Shown piece after piece: positions 1 to 9,783 of a stretch of 38,558 bases of DNA (position 1 is its first letter; each line of letters begins with the position of its first letter). The position numbers were made by a program, and so were the translations under genes. This DNA is from Nocardia asiatica NBRC 100129. GTDB lineage: Bacteria; Actinomycetota; Actinomycetes; Mycobacteriales; Mycobacteriaceae. Under the pieces are notes generated by a model. It did no database searches, was not told the DNA's origin, and saw nothing but the letters and a program-made list of their open reading frames with translations. The stretch spans positions 1 through 38,558 of the forward strand of contig NZ_BAFS01000216.1 in assembly GCF_000308415.1 (NCBI RefSeq), given 5' to 3'.

Positions 1-512
1 TCGAAACGGTAGATCGAACCCCAGACATACGGCTTGCCTGCCAGCACCGCGGCGTCGTTGACCAAGTAGCGGGTGGCGAAGTTGTCGGTGCCGTCGACGA
101 TCAAGTCGTACTCGCGAAACAGCTCGACCGCGTTCTCCGGCTCCAACCGGATCTTGTGCAACCGGACGTCGATGCCGGAGTTGATCTCCAGGATCGAATC
201 GCGCGCGCTGTCGGCCTTCGGACGGCCGATGTCGGATTCGCCGTGAATGATCTGGCGCTGCAGATTGGAAGCGTCGACCTCGTCGAACTCGACGATGCCG
301 AGCGTGCCGACGCCCGCGGCGGCTAGATACAGCAGGGCGGGCGAGCCGAGACCACCGGCCCCGATCACCAGCACCTTGGCGTTCTTCAGACGTTTCTGCC
401 CGTCCACACCGAGATCCGGGATGATCAGGTGTCGGCTGTAGCGGGCTACCTCATCCCTGGTCAGCTCCGCGGCCGGCTCGACAAGTGGCGGCAGGGACTT
501 GGGTGATGACAC
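1..512 (-). CDS. moeZ: MoeZ/MoeB-type adenylyltransferase (N-terminal part; runs off the left edge)
   Basis: This is the N-terminal 170 residues of a ThiF/MoeB-family E1-like enzyme. Such enzymes adenylate the C-terminal glycine of small sulfur carriers (MoaD, CysO, ThiS) in the cytoplasm for molybdopterin, cysteine or thiamine synthesis. The nucleotide-binding loop GAGGLGSPALLYLA, the downstream NLQRQIIH segment and DGTDNFATRYLVND are visible. The zinc-cysteine region and the rhodanese domain that separates MoeZ from MoeB lie outside the window. MoeZ rather than MoeB is therefore inferred from the actinobacterial family and from the neighbouring DUF3152, TetR and DUF3107 genes, which match the mycobacterial moeZ locus. 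The GTG start at 512 is chosen because GAGGAG lies about 8 nt upstream and the protein then begins VSSPKSLPPLVEP. Confidence 0.88.
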   Translation of the reverse strand, partial: MSSPKSLPPLVEPAAELTRDEVARYSRHLIIPDLGVDGQKRLKNAKVLVIGAGGLGSPALLYLAAAGVGTLGIVEFDEVDASNLQRQIIHGESDIGRPKADSARDSILEINSGIDVRLHKIRLEPENAVELFREYDLIVDGTDNFATRYLVNDAAVLAGKPYVWGSIYRF

Positions 513-676
513 GTCCAGGACTCCTCGAATCGCTCGGCCGATCGCTACGGCGGTGTGGCGCGCCCTGCTCGGGCCGCACACATCTGCAACACCGACGACC
601 GGGCCGTTCTTCCCTGCCATCGTTCCGCATCACCGACGCACCGGGACAACCGCCCTCTCCGTCCGGCCGACACCCC

Positions 677-2799
<2,123 letters not shown>

Positions 2800-2816
2800 C
2801 GGGTACTACGACGAAC

Positions 2817-2852
2817 GAGCCCCTGTCCCCGAGCGATCGGGGGCAGGGGCTC
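2817..2852. terminator. Bidirectional hairpin terminator between tetR and DUF3107
   Basis: The arms GAGCCCCTGTCCCCGA and TCGGGGGCAGGGGCTC pair almost perfectly around a GCGA loop. The hairpin sits between the convergent 3' ends of the TetR and DUF3107 genes. No long U-tract follows, which is common in GC-rich actinomycetes. Confidence 0.75.
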
Positions 2853-2877
2853 GCTGCGTACGCGGCCGGGGCCGGGA

Positions 2878-3105
2878 TCAGACGGCGGCGAAACCGACGC
2901 GACCACCGGTGGTCGAGCCGATCTCGACGTAGGCGACCTTCGCCGCCTGGATCAGGAACTTGCGGCCCTTCTCGTCGGACAGCGACAAGACCCCGCCGTC
3001 GCTGCCGAACGCACCGGACACCAGCGCCTCGACCTCGTCCTGGGTCTGCGCGCTGTTGATCACCAGCTCGCGCGGGCTATCCGAAATACCGATCTTGACC
3101 TCCAC
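2878..3105 (-). CDS. DUF3107 family small protein (TB9.4-like)
   Basis: A 75-residue acidic protein of the DUF3107 family, an actinobacterial family of unknown function (M. tuberculosis Rv3208A/TB9.4 at the same position). It starts VEVKIGISDSPRELVI and ends with the conserved KVAYVEIG and GRVGFAAV segments. The GTG start at 3105 follows a CGGAGGT ribosome binding site. It is convergent with the TetR gene and shares the hairpin at 2817-2852. Confidence 0.85.
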   Translation of the reverse strand: MEVKIGISDSPRELVINSAQTQDEVEALVSGAFGSDGGVLSLSDEKGRKFLIQAAKVAYVEIGSTTGGRVGFAAV

Positions 3106-3355
3106 GGCCAACCTCCGAACCTGAGAGTCCTGTGCTGTCGAGTCCAGGCTAATGCTCCCCCGCCTCTCCGAATCTTCAGGCTCCCCCGCCTCTCCGGATA
3201 TTCGGGCCGTACCAGTCGGGTGCCGCACCGGGTCGCGTTCAGGTCCTGCGTTCCGGCGAGCCTTCCGTTCTGGGCGTACCCGCCGAGTTACCCATGTACC
3301 TGCGAAATCAGTCGGCACATCCGTCGATCGAATGTCGCGCCGTCCGGTCGCCCGA

Positions 3356-3382
3356 ACGGTGTTCGCTTGTCGCGAACACCGT
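3356..3382. terminator. Perfect 11-bp hairpin downstream of the YceI gene
   Basis: ACGGTGTTCGC (3356-3366) and GCGAACACCGT (3372-3382) are exact inverted arms with a 5-nt loop, 11 nt beyond the stop codon of the YceI gene on the minus strand. It is the likely transcript end for that gene, although no T-run follows. The rest of 3106-3393 holds nothing recognisable apart from the DUF3107 ribosome binding site. Confidence 0.55.
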
Positions 3383-3393
3383 CTGGGTGGGGC

Positions 3394-3933
3394 TTACTTG
3401 GGCTCGACGAGCTGGATTTCGAGTTCGATTTTCACCGTGTCGCTGAGCATGCCGGGCATGGAGCCGCCGACGCCGAAGTCGGTGCGCTTGATGGTGCCGG
3501 TGGCGGAGAAGCCCGCGTGCCGGTCGCCGGTGGGGCCGTAGTCCTGGACGCCGCCCCACTCGACCTCCAGGGTGACCGGCTTGGTGATCGTGCCGAGCGT
3601 GGCTTCGCCCTGGACCTCGAAGGTCTCCGCCACGACCACCGGGTGGGCGGCGCGGAAGGTGAGCGTGGGGCGATTGGCGACGTCGAGGAAGTCGGCGGTG
3701 CGAATGTGCGCGTCACGGTCGGGGTTGCCGGTGTCGAAGGAGTCGAGGTAGATCGTCGCGCCGATGGTGGCCGCGCCCGATTCGTCGACCACGAATTCGG
3801 TCTCGAACCGGGTGAACCCGCCACGCACCTTGGCGATGCCGAGATGACGAACGGTGAAGGCGACCGAGGAATGCGCGGCGTCGAGTGCCCACGATCCGGA
3901 TTTCAGCGTGGTGGATTCCGAGGTAGAAGTCAT
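3394..3933 (-). CDS. YceI-family lipocalin-like protein
   Basis: A 179-residue YceI-domain protein. Family members form a lipocalin-like beta-barrel that binds polyisoprenoid or other long lipids. The sequence has the usual start WALDAAHSSVAFTVRHLG, the mid segment FDTGNPDRDAHIRTADFLD and the KRTDFGVG region near the end. No signal peptide is visible, so it is probably cytosolic, as in other actinobacterial members. ATG 3933 is the only sensible start, but GGAGGT abuts it with no spacer. CATTGT lies 7 nt upstream, so the message may be leaderless or nearly so. It is divergent from an XRE regulator, and a palindrome at 3947-3964 overlaps the likely promoter. Confidence 0.93.
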   Translation of the reverse strand: MTSTSESTTLKSGSWALDAAHSSVAFTVRHLGIAKVRGGFTRFETEFVVDESGAATIGATIYLDSFDTGNPDRDAHIRTADFLDVANRPTLTFRAAHPVVVAETFEVQGEATLGTITKPVTLEVEWGGVQDYGPTGDRHAGFSATGTIKRTDFGVGGSMPGMLSDTVKIELEIQLVEPK

Positions 3934-3946
3934 ACCTCCGACAATG

Positions 3947-3964
3947 ACCGGACCACGGTCCGGT
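3947..3964. promoter_or_regulatory. Palindromic operator between yceI and the XRE regulator
   Basis: ACCGGACC-AC-GGTCCGGT is a perfect 8+2+8 palindrome, 13 bp upstream of the YceI start codon and about 70-90 bp upstream of the regulator. Its position over the promoter region of yceI suggests an operator for the adjacent MmyB-type regulator. Binding is inferred, not shown. Confidence 0.55.
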
Positions 3965-4035
3965 AGCCAGACCGCCGTTATCCTGGACCTGACAGGGCGC
4001 GGATAACCGTGCTCGGACCGGGCACGATGGGACGC

Positions 4036-4869
4036 ATGGCTCGTAACGGATTCGCGGAGTTCCTCATCGCGCGGCGCGCCGAATTGCGGCCGTCGGATAT
4101 CGGCATGCCCGAGGGCGGACGCCGCCGGACGCCGGGGCTGCGGCGGGAGGAAGTCGCCGTCCGCGCGGGAGTGAGCGCCGACTACCTGGCCCGGCTGGAG
4201 CAGGGGCGCGACACGAACCCGTCGGTCGCGGTGATCGACGCCTTGGCCGACGCGCTGCTGCTGCGCGGCGACGATCGCCAGTACTTCAGCATGCTCGCGC
4301 TCGCCTCGGGCAACGAATCCCGTTGCCCGGGCAACGAATCCGCCGAGGAACAGGTGGCTCCGACGATCGAGACGATCCTGCGCGCCTTGCAGCCGACGCC
4401 CGCCTTCGTCGTCGGCCGCAGGCTGAACGTGCTGGGCTGGAACCAGGCGTGGGCCGATTTCGCCGCCCCGCTGGGTCTGCTGGACGAGCCCCAACCCAAC
4501 CTCGCCTGGTACACCTTCACGCACCCCGCGGCGCGGCGCGTGCTGCGCAACTGGGAGCAGGCCGCCGATACTTTCACCGCCGCGCTCTGCCGCGCCAAAC
4601 TGCACTGGCCGGGCGACGATTCGCTGCTGGAGACGATCGAAGCACTGCGCGCCCTCCCGGATTTCGCGCAGCGCTGGAAACCGCATCGAGTCGGCACGTC
4701 CGCCTCGGGCACGCTGCACCTGGACCATCCCGTGCACGGCACGGTCGAAGTACCGTTCGAGACGCTGGAGGCCGACCGCGATCAGAGCGTGGTGATCTGG
4801 CTGGCCGAGCGGGCGAATATGCACGCGCCCGGATTGCGGCTGGTGCCCAATCGCGCGGCCAACGAGTAA
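4036..4869 (+). CDS. XRE-family regulator with MmyB-like ligand-binding domain
   Basis: A protein of about 277 aa. The N-terminal Cro/C1-type helix-turn-helix is at residues 5-75, with LRREEVAVRAGVSADYLARLEQG read in two parts as helix 2 and the recognition helix. The larger C-terminal domain is typical of the MmyB family (ILRALQPTPAFVVGRR, WNQAWADF, LHLDHPVHGTVEV). MmyB-type regulators are common in actinomycetes next to a divergent target gene and may sense fatty-acid-like ligands. Here the divergent partner is yceI, itself a lipid-binding family. In-frame starts are GTG 4009, ATG 4027 and ATG 4036; the last begins MARNGFAEFL and fits the family best. A -10 candidate TATCCT lies near 3980. 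Confidence 0.9.
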   Translation: MARNGFAEFLIARRAELRPSDIGMPEGGRRRTPGLRREEVAVRAGVSADYLARLEQGRDTNPSVAVIDALADALLLRGDDRQYFSMLALASGNESRCPGNESAEEQVAPTIETILRALQPTPAFVVGRRLNVLGWNQAWADFAAPLGLLDEPQPNLAWYTFTHPAARRVLRNWEQAADTFTAALCRAKLHWPGDDSLLETIEALRALPDFAQRWKPHRVGTSASGTLHLDHPVHGTVEVPFETLEADRDQSVVIWLAERANMHAPGLRLVPNRAANE

Positions 4870-4873
4870 CCGC

Positions 4874-5596
4874 TCAGATGCCGAGTACCGCCATCCGTTG
4901 CGCGTGACTGTCCTGCATCCGCTCGATCAGGGCCGCGATGCCGTTGAGATCGCCGGTGGCGGTGAGCACCAGATCGGTGAGTTCGTCGCGCTGCGCCATG
5001 ACGTACTGGGCTTGCGTGATCGCCTCACCGAGCAGTCGCCTGCCCCAGAGCGTGAGCCGGTCGCGTTCGGAACGGCTCTCGGTGACCGCCCTGCGCACCT
5101 CCTCGACGACGAACTCCGAGTGGCGGGTCTCGGCGAGCACGTCGCGGACCACCGCGGCGACGTCGGGAGTCAGCGCGCCCGCGATCTCGGTGTAGAAGTC
5201 GGCCGCGATGCCGTCACCGACGTAGAACTTCACCATCGACTCCAGCCACGTCGACGGGTCGGTGGACGCGTGATAGTCGTCCAGTGCGCGCACGAACGGC
5301 GCCATGGCGTCGAAGACCTCGGCGCCGCGCGCGGCCAGGGCGGCCTCGAGGGTCTTGAAATGCTCCATCTCGGCGCCGGCCATCTTCGCGACCGCCACCT
5401 TGCCCCGCAGGGTCGGCGACAGCTTGGCCTCCTCGGCCAGCCGGTAGAACGCGGAGATCTCGCCGTAGGCGAGCACCGCGAACAGATCGGTCACGCCGGG
5501 ATGGCTCGCGGGGATGGATAGGTCGGCTGGGTCGGTCGACGAAACACCTAACGCGGCAGGTGACTGTGCTCCCATGCGCCCCAGCGTAATACTCAC
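4874..5596 (-). CDS. Ferritin-like fold protein (MiaE-like)
   Basis: A 240-residue all-helical protein of the ferritin-like superfamily, close to actinobacterial proteins annotated as tRNA 2-methylthio-N6-isopentenyl adenosine hydroxylase-like (Rv3210c position). Paired diiron-type motifs are visible: GAEMEHFKTL and AETRHSEFVVEEV, each with E-x2-H or E-x-x-H spacing. Whether it hydroxylates tRNA is unknown. GTG 5596 is only 6 nt after the stop of the upstream hydrolase, so the two form an operon; ATG 5575 (MGAQSPAAL) is an alternative start. The 3' end lies 4 nt from the end of the convergent XRE gene. Confidence 0.82.
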   Translation of the reverse strand: MSITLGRMGAQSPAALGVSSTDPADLSIPASHPGVTDLFAVLAYGEISAFYRLAEEAKLSPTLRGKVAVAKMAGAEMEHFKTLEAALAARGAEVFDAMAPFVRALDDYHASTDPSTWLESMVKFYVGDGIAADFYTEIAGALTPDVAAVVRDVLAETRHSEFVVEEVRRAVTESRSERDRLTLWGRRLLGEAITQAQYVMAQRDELTDLVLTATGDLNGIAALIERMQDSHAQRMAVLGI

Positions 5597-5602
5597 CGCG
5601 GT

Positions 5603-6658
5603 TCACGCGGTTTCGGCCAGGAACTTCTCGAGATAACTCCATGTCGTGTCACGTGCGGTCGGGGCGGCAAGGATGCCCAGGTGGCTGCCCGGCGCGGTCT
5701 CGTAGCGGACCATGGCCGCTCCGGTGAGCACACGGGCGCCGGCCTCCACGGCGGGAGCCGGGGTGATCACGTCGGAGGGACCGCCCACGAGCAGGACCGG
5801 CGCGGTCACCCTCGCCAGCTCGATCCGGCGCCCGCCCAGCACGACGACACCGCGTCCGATGTCGTTGTTGAGGATGAAACGCCCCCACAGCTGGCCGTAG
5901 AAACGCCCCGGGTATCCGGGCATCTCGGCCATGAACCGGTCGATCGTCTCCATCTTCGCCAGCGCCTCGGTGCGCGCGATATTGCTCGCGACGAACCACG
6001 GCCGGGTCAGTTCGCGATCCCAAGCGGTGACCTTGTAGCCGATTCGAGTCAGTCTCGCAGGAACGCCGCCGGCCGCCCGGATGACCGTCGAGGTGGCCCG
6101 CCCGCCGGTGAGTCTCGCGACGGCGCGCAGCTGCGGAACACCGGTCATCCGGTCGTAGTCCAGCGGCGAGCCGACGGCCGTGATCGACCGGATGGGCAGC
6201 TCGGGGTGCGCCGCCGCGGTCAGCAGGGCCAGCGTGCCGCCGAGTGACCAGCCGACCAGGTCGACCGGCTGTCCGTCGCGGTCGGCGCTGGTGCGCAGCA
6301 CCGCCTCGGGCAGGATGTCGTCGATCCAGTCCTCGAAACCCATCCGGCGGTCGCCGAAAGTGATCTCGCCGTAGTCGATGACATACGGGCTACGGCCGAT
6401 CTCCAGCAGGAAGCGCGCCAGACTCTGATCGGCTCGCAAGTCGAAACAGGTAGCGGGCGCGGCGAGCGGCGGAACCAGCAGGACGGCCGAATCCGCCGCG
6501 GCCGCCGCTGCGTCCGCTCGCTCGAACCGCCGCAGTTGCCGGTGCGGCTGGTCCCACAGAACGGTCGACGGGGTCGGGTCCGGCGCCTCGATGCCGGAGC
6601 CGAAGGTCAGTGCCCATGCGTTGCGCGCGGCGAGGGTGACAGTGTCGGCAAGGCTCAC
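5603..6658 (-). CDS. Alpha/beta-hydrolase fold protein (PHA synthase/depolymerase-like)
   Basis: A 351-residue alpha/beta hydrolase. It has the nucleophile elbow GWSLGG with Ser138, an acid in GGPSDVITP (Asp296) and a histidine in GSHLGIL (His326), so a complete triad is present. The overall layout resembles the PhaC-like branch of the fold. However, the nucleophile is Ser rather than the Cys of true polyhydroxyalkanoate synthases, which suggests an esterase, lipase or thioesterase. No signal peptide is seen. GTG 6658 is the furthest upstream start with a family-like N-terminus. It is the first gene of a two-gene operon with the ferritin-like protein. The natural substrate is unknown. Confidence 0.85.
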   Translation of the reverse strand: MSLADTVTLAARNAWALTFGSGIEAPDPTPSTVLWDQPHRQLRRFERADAAAAAADSAVLLVPPLAAPATCFDLRADQSLARFLLEIGRSPYVIDYGEITFGDRRMGFEDWIDDILPEAVLRTSADRDGQPVDLVGWSLGGTLALLTAAAHPELPIRSITAVGSPLDYDRMTGVPQLRAVARLTGGRATSTVIRAAGGVPARLTRIGYKVTAWDRELTRPWFVASNIARTEALAKMETIDRFMAEMPGYPGRFYGQLWGRFILNNDIGRGVVVLGGRRIELARVTAPVLLVGGPSDVITPAPAVEAGARVLTGAAMVRYETAPGSHLGILAAPTARDTTWSYLEKFLAETA

Positions 6659-6713
6659 GGGGAGAAGCGTCTCATATGTCGGTACCGCCGGTAACAGGCA
6701 ACTCCCCGACGGC

Positions 6714-7571
6714 CTACCGCGGCCCCATGCCGACCGGATTGAGCGGGGGGACCACCGTCTCCTGCACGCCGCGAACCAGCGGCGCGAGCGACGTGGTCAA
6801 CTCGGTGATCGCGTCGGCCGACAGCATCGCGAGCGCTCCGGTCCAAGCCGCTTCGTCGGTCTCGGCCTCCACGGCGGCCAGCAAGTCCGCGCCGCTGCTG
6901 GTGAGCATCGGCGTCACCGGCTCTCCCCGGACAACCCCCCGCGCGCGCAACTCGTCGAAGGCGGCCGCCCATTCCGCTTCCGACACCCCGCGCGCGGGCC
7001 GCATCACCGATTCCGGCGCCTTGCCCGCGGCCACCTGCGCCACCAGCGCCTGACGTCCGCTCAGGCCGTGGGTGACCAAGGCGGCGACATGACCGTCGCC
7101 ACGATGTTCCCGCAGCGACGTGGTCAGCTGCCACAGCGCGGCCACCGGGTCGGCGGGCAGCGGCAGGGCCGCGTTCGCCGCGAACAGCGGCCGCCCGGTC
7201 GGATCGGCCGCGCGCTCGACCGGCGCGAGCAACTCGACCGCGCGACCGCACACCGCGTCGCCCGCGCCGACGCCGCGCAGCAGGCCGGTGGCCAGGTCGA
7301 GCCGGGCGGTCAGGCAGCGCTGCGGGCTGGCCCGCTCCCACGCCTCCGGCAGCGCGCGACGCACCATGTCGGGGTGGAATCCGGCGAAGGTCGCCAGCAC
7401 CGTCGCGGGCGTCACCGCGCCCAGCGGCGCGGCGCGAAAAGCGAAGTAGGTCTGCCAGTAGCCGCGCAAGCCGATCCCGACGCCCGCCTCCTTGACGCCG
7501 GTTCCGAAATAGACGACATCGTGTAACGGTTCGAGCGTCGCCCAGATTTGCCGCGCCGGATGAATTCCCAT
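6714..7571 (-). CDS. SCO6745-family protein
   Basis: A 285-residue soluble helical protein of the actinobacterial SCO6745 family, whose function is unknown. Typical segments are ARQIWATLEPLHDVVYF at the start, YWQTYFAFRAAPLG, the mid GRPLFAAN region and a C-terminal winged-helix-like part. ATG 7571 begins MGIHPARQIW. It is transcribed toward the hydrolase operon with a 55-nt gap, and away from the helicase gene across a 400-nt intergenic region. Confidence 0.82.
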   Translation of the reverse strand: MGIHPARQIWATLEPLHDVVYFGTGVKEAGVGIGLRGYWQTYFAFRAAPLGAVTPATVLATFAGFHPDMVRRALPEAWERASPQRCLTARLDLATGLLRGVGAGDAVCGRAVELLAPVERAADPTGRPLFAANAALPLPADPVAALWQLTTSLREHRGDGHVAALVTHGLSGRQALVAQVAAGKAPESVMRPARGVSEAEWAAAFDELRARGVVRGEPVTPMLTSSGADLLAAVEAETDEAAWTGALAMLSADAITELTTSLAPLVRGVQETVVPPLNPVGMGPR

Positions 7572-7998
7572 GTCGCGCAGCGTACGTCGCGGCGCGGCGC
7601 GGCGAAAGGACACCGCGATCCGGCAGATTTCGGATAGCGCGCCGCGGCGGCAATTCGAGCGACGCACAATATCACGCTACAATCTCCTCGGACAACGAAA
7701 AGTTTCGCTCGACAGAGTTGCCGGACGTCGCGCAGACGCACACCGCGGGGACGCCGCCACGACCGCCGACCGGTTTCGAGTGCGAAGTTTCGTTGGACAG
7801 GAGAATGTGCGCGCACCAGATCCGCGTCACCAGTGCGCCGCGCCGATGTTTTGCGAGGTAGCCGCCGCTTTCGCGGCAGGCGCCCGGCATCCGGAGCGTG
7901 GCCGGGTGGAGTATGCCTGCGGAGTCGTGGTCGTCGTGGACCGCCCGGTCCGCCCCACCTCGTGCGCGCGGGACGTGATTACGAGGAAGGCACGAACC
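7572..7998 (+). promoter_or_regulatory. Long leader/promoter region of the DEAD-box helicase gene
   Basis: No gene is recognisable in these 427 nt. A good -10 hexamer TACAAT sits at 7678-7683, with only a weak TTCGAG-like -35. If used, it would give a 5' leader of about 310 nt. Two similar segments lie in the leader: AAAAGTTTCGCTCGACAG near 7699 and GCGAAGTTTCGTTGGACAG near 7781. The frame of the helicase stays open through most of the region, but the translation is not protein-like. Long leaders on helicase and cold-shock genes often control expression; that is inference here. Confidence 0.45.
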
Positions 7999-9756
7999 CT
8001 GAGCAAGATCACAGTCGATCAGGAACCAGGTCTGGCGGAGACCCTGTTGACGGCCGAACTGGACGCAACGCATACCGCCCCGACTTTCGCCGAATTGGGC
8101 GTGCGCGCGGAAATCGTCCGCGCGCTCGGCGAGATCGGAATCGAACGTACTTTCGCCATTCAAGAACTCACCCTGCCGCTGGCGCTGGCCGGCGAGGATC
8201 TCATCGGTCAGGCCCGCACCGGCATGGGTAAAACCTTCGGATTCGGGGTGCCGCTGCTGCACCGGATCGCGACCGCGGATACCGGCACCGCACCGCTGGA
8301 CGGCACGCCGCGAGCACTGATCATCGTGCCGACGCGCGAGTTGTGCATCCAGGTGACCAAGGACTTGGAAAACGCGAGCAAGTACCTGACCAACCACAAG
8401 GGCCCGCTGCGCGTCGCGTCGATCTACGGCGGCCGCCCCTACGAGGCGCAGATCGCGGCGCTGCGCTCGGGTGTCGACGTGGTGGTCGGCACGCCCGGCC
8501 GACTACTGGACCTCGCCGACCAGCAGCATTTGATCCTCGGCAAGATCGGCGTGCTCGTGCTGGACGAGGCCGACGAGATGCTCGATCTGGGCTTCCTCCC
8601 GGATATCGAGCGCATCCTCGGCATGGTCCCGGACAAGCGTCAGACCATGCTGTTCTCCGCGACCATGCCGGGGCCGATCATCACCTTGGCGCGCACCTTC
8701 CTGACCCGCCCCACCCATATCCGGGCGGAGGAGCCGCACGATTCCGCGGTGCACGATCGCACCGCGCAGTTCGTCTACCGCGCCCACGCCCTGGACAAGA
8801 GCGAACTGATCGCGCGCATCCTGCAGGCGGAGAGCCGGGGCGCCACGATGATCTTCACGCGCACCAAGCGCACCGCGCAGAAGGTGGCCGACGAACTCGC
8901 CGAGCGCGGGTTCGCGGTCGGCGCGGTGCACGGCGACCTGGGGCAGATCGCCCGGGAGAAAGCGCTCACCAAGTTCCGCAAGGGCGCCATCGACGTGCTG
9001 GTCGCGACCGACGTCGCGGCGCGTGGCATCGACATCGACGACGTCACCCACGTCATCAACTACCAGTGCCCGGAGGACGAGAAGACCTACGTGCACCGGA
9101 TCGGGCGGACCGGCCGGGCCGGACGCACCGGCGTAGCGGTGACGCTGATCGACTGGGACGAGCTCAACCGCTGGTCGGCGATCGACAGCGCGCTCGGACT
9201 CGGCATCCCCGAGCCGGTCGAGACGTACTCGCGCTCGCCGCATCTGTACGCGGATCTCGGCATTCCCGAGGACGCGAGCGGCGTCATCCGCCAGGCGAAG
9301 CCGGAACGCGATCCCGAAGCAGTGGTGGTCGAACGCCCCGCCCGCACCCCGCGCAAGCGCAACCGCAGGCGCACCCGCGGCGGCCAGCCGATCGACGGCA
9401 CGCCGAACGTCGCCGACACGGACGACAGCGAGTCGCCCACCGGTGCGGAGGCCACGCCCGCGCCGCAGGCGGACGCCGAGGACGACGCGGCCGACAAGCC
9501 CGCACGCCGCAGGCGCAGGCGGCGCAAGTCGACCGGCGACGCGACCGACCACACCGCGGGCGACGAGTCGAGCACCGATGCCGTGGACGACATCTCCTCG
9601 GACGAAACCACCTCCGACGAGCTCGGCGCGTCGGACGACACCGGCACCGCCGAGCGGCCCGCTCGCCGTCGGCGCAGGCGCCGCCGTTCCGGCGAGGGCG
9701 ACGCCGCCGCGGACAGCGGGAGCGCGGCCGAGCCCGCGACAGCCGCGTCGGCCTGA
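7999..9756 (+). CDS. rhlE: DEAD-box ATP-dependent RNA helicase (RhlE/DeaD type)
   Basis: An RNA helicase of 585 aa that remodels structured RNA. It has all core motifs in order: Q-motif FAELGVRAEIVRAL...FAIQ (about 30-56), Walker A ARTGMGKT (72-79), PTREL, GTPGRLLDL, DEAD (189-192), SAT, ARGIDIDDV and HRIGRTGRAGR (near 366). Residues from about 440 to the end form an intrinsically disordered tail that alternates basic clusters (PRKRNRRR, ARRRRRRRKS, ARRRRRRRRS) with acidic stretches, as in RNA-binding tails. The start is CTG 7999, since GAGGAAGG lies 8 nt upstream and translation begins LSKITVDQEPG; GTG 7975, with no good ribosome binding site, is the alternative. It matches the Rv3211 position. 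Confidence 0.93.
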   Translation: MSKITVDQEPGLAETLLTAELDATHTAPTFAELGVRAEIVRALGEIGIERTFAIQELTLPLALAGEDLIGQARTGMGKTFGFGVPLLHRIATADTGTAPLDGTPRALIIVPTRELCIQVTKDLENASKYLTNHKGPLRVASIYGGRPYEAQIAALRSGVDVVVGTPGRLLDLADQQHLILGKIGVLVLDEADEMLDLGFLPDIERILGMVPDKRQTMLFSATMPGPIITLARTFLTRPTHIRAEEPHDSAVHDRTAQFVYRAHALDKSELIARILQAESRGATMIFTRTKRTAQKVADELAERGFAVGAVHGDLGQIAREKALTKFRKGAIDVLVATDVAARGIDIDDVTHVINYQCPEDEKTYVHRIGRTGRAGRTGVAVTLIDWDELNRWSAIDSALGLGIPEPVETYSRSPHLYADLGIPEDASGVIRQAKPERDPEAVVVERPARTPRKRNRRRTRGGQPIDGTPNVADTDDSESPTGAEATPAPQADAEDDAADKPARRRRRRRKSTGDATDHTAGDESSTDAVDDISSDETTSDELGASDDTGTAERPARRRRRRRRSGEGDAAADSGSAAEPATAASA

Positions 9757-9770
9757 TCGTCCGGATCGGC

Positions 9771-9776
9771 TAGTCT
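9771..9776 (+). promoter_or_regulatory. -10 element for a leaderless transcript of the beta-propeller gene
   Basis: TAGTCT fits the TANNNT consensus and is followed by exactly 7 nt before GTG 9784. No ribosome binding site is present. This is the spacing of leaderless mRNAs in related mycobacteria. Confidence 0.5.
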
Positions 9777-9783
9777 CGCAATC

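Noticed and set aside
3934..4824. Long upstream extension of the YceI frame
   Set aside because: It runs antisense through the XRE regulator; the YceI domain begins just after ATG 3933.
7570..7974. In-frame N-terminal extension of the helicase
   Set aside because: The frame is open, but the sequence is not helicase-like, and a strong ribosome binding site lies much closer to the domain.
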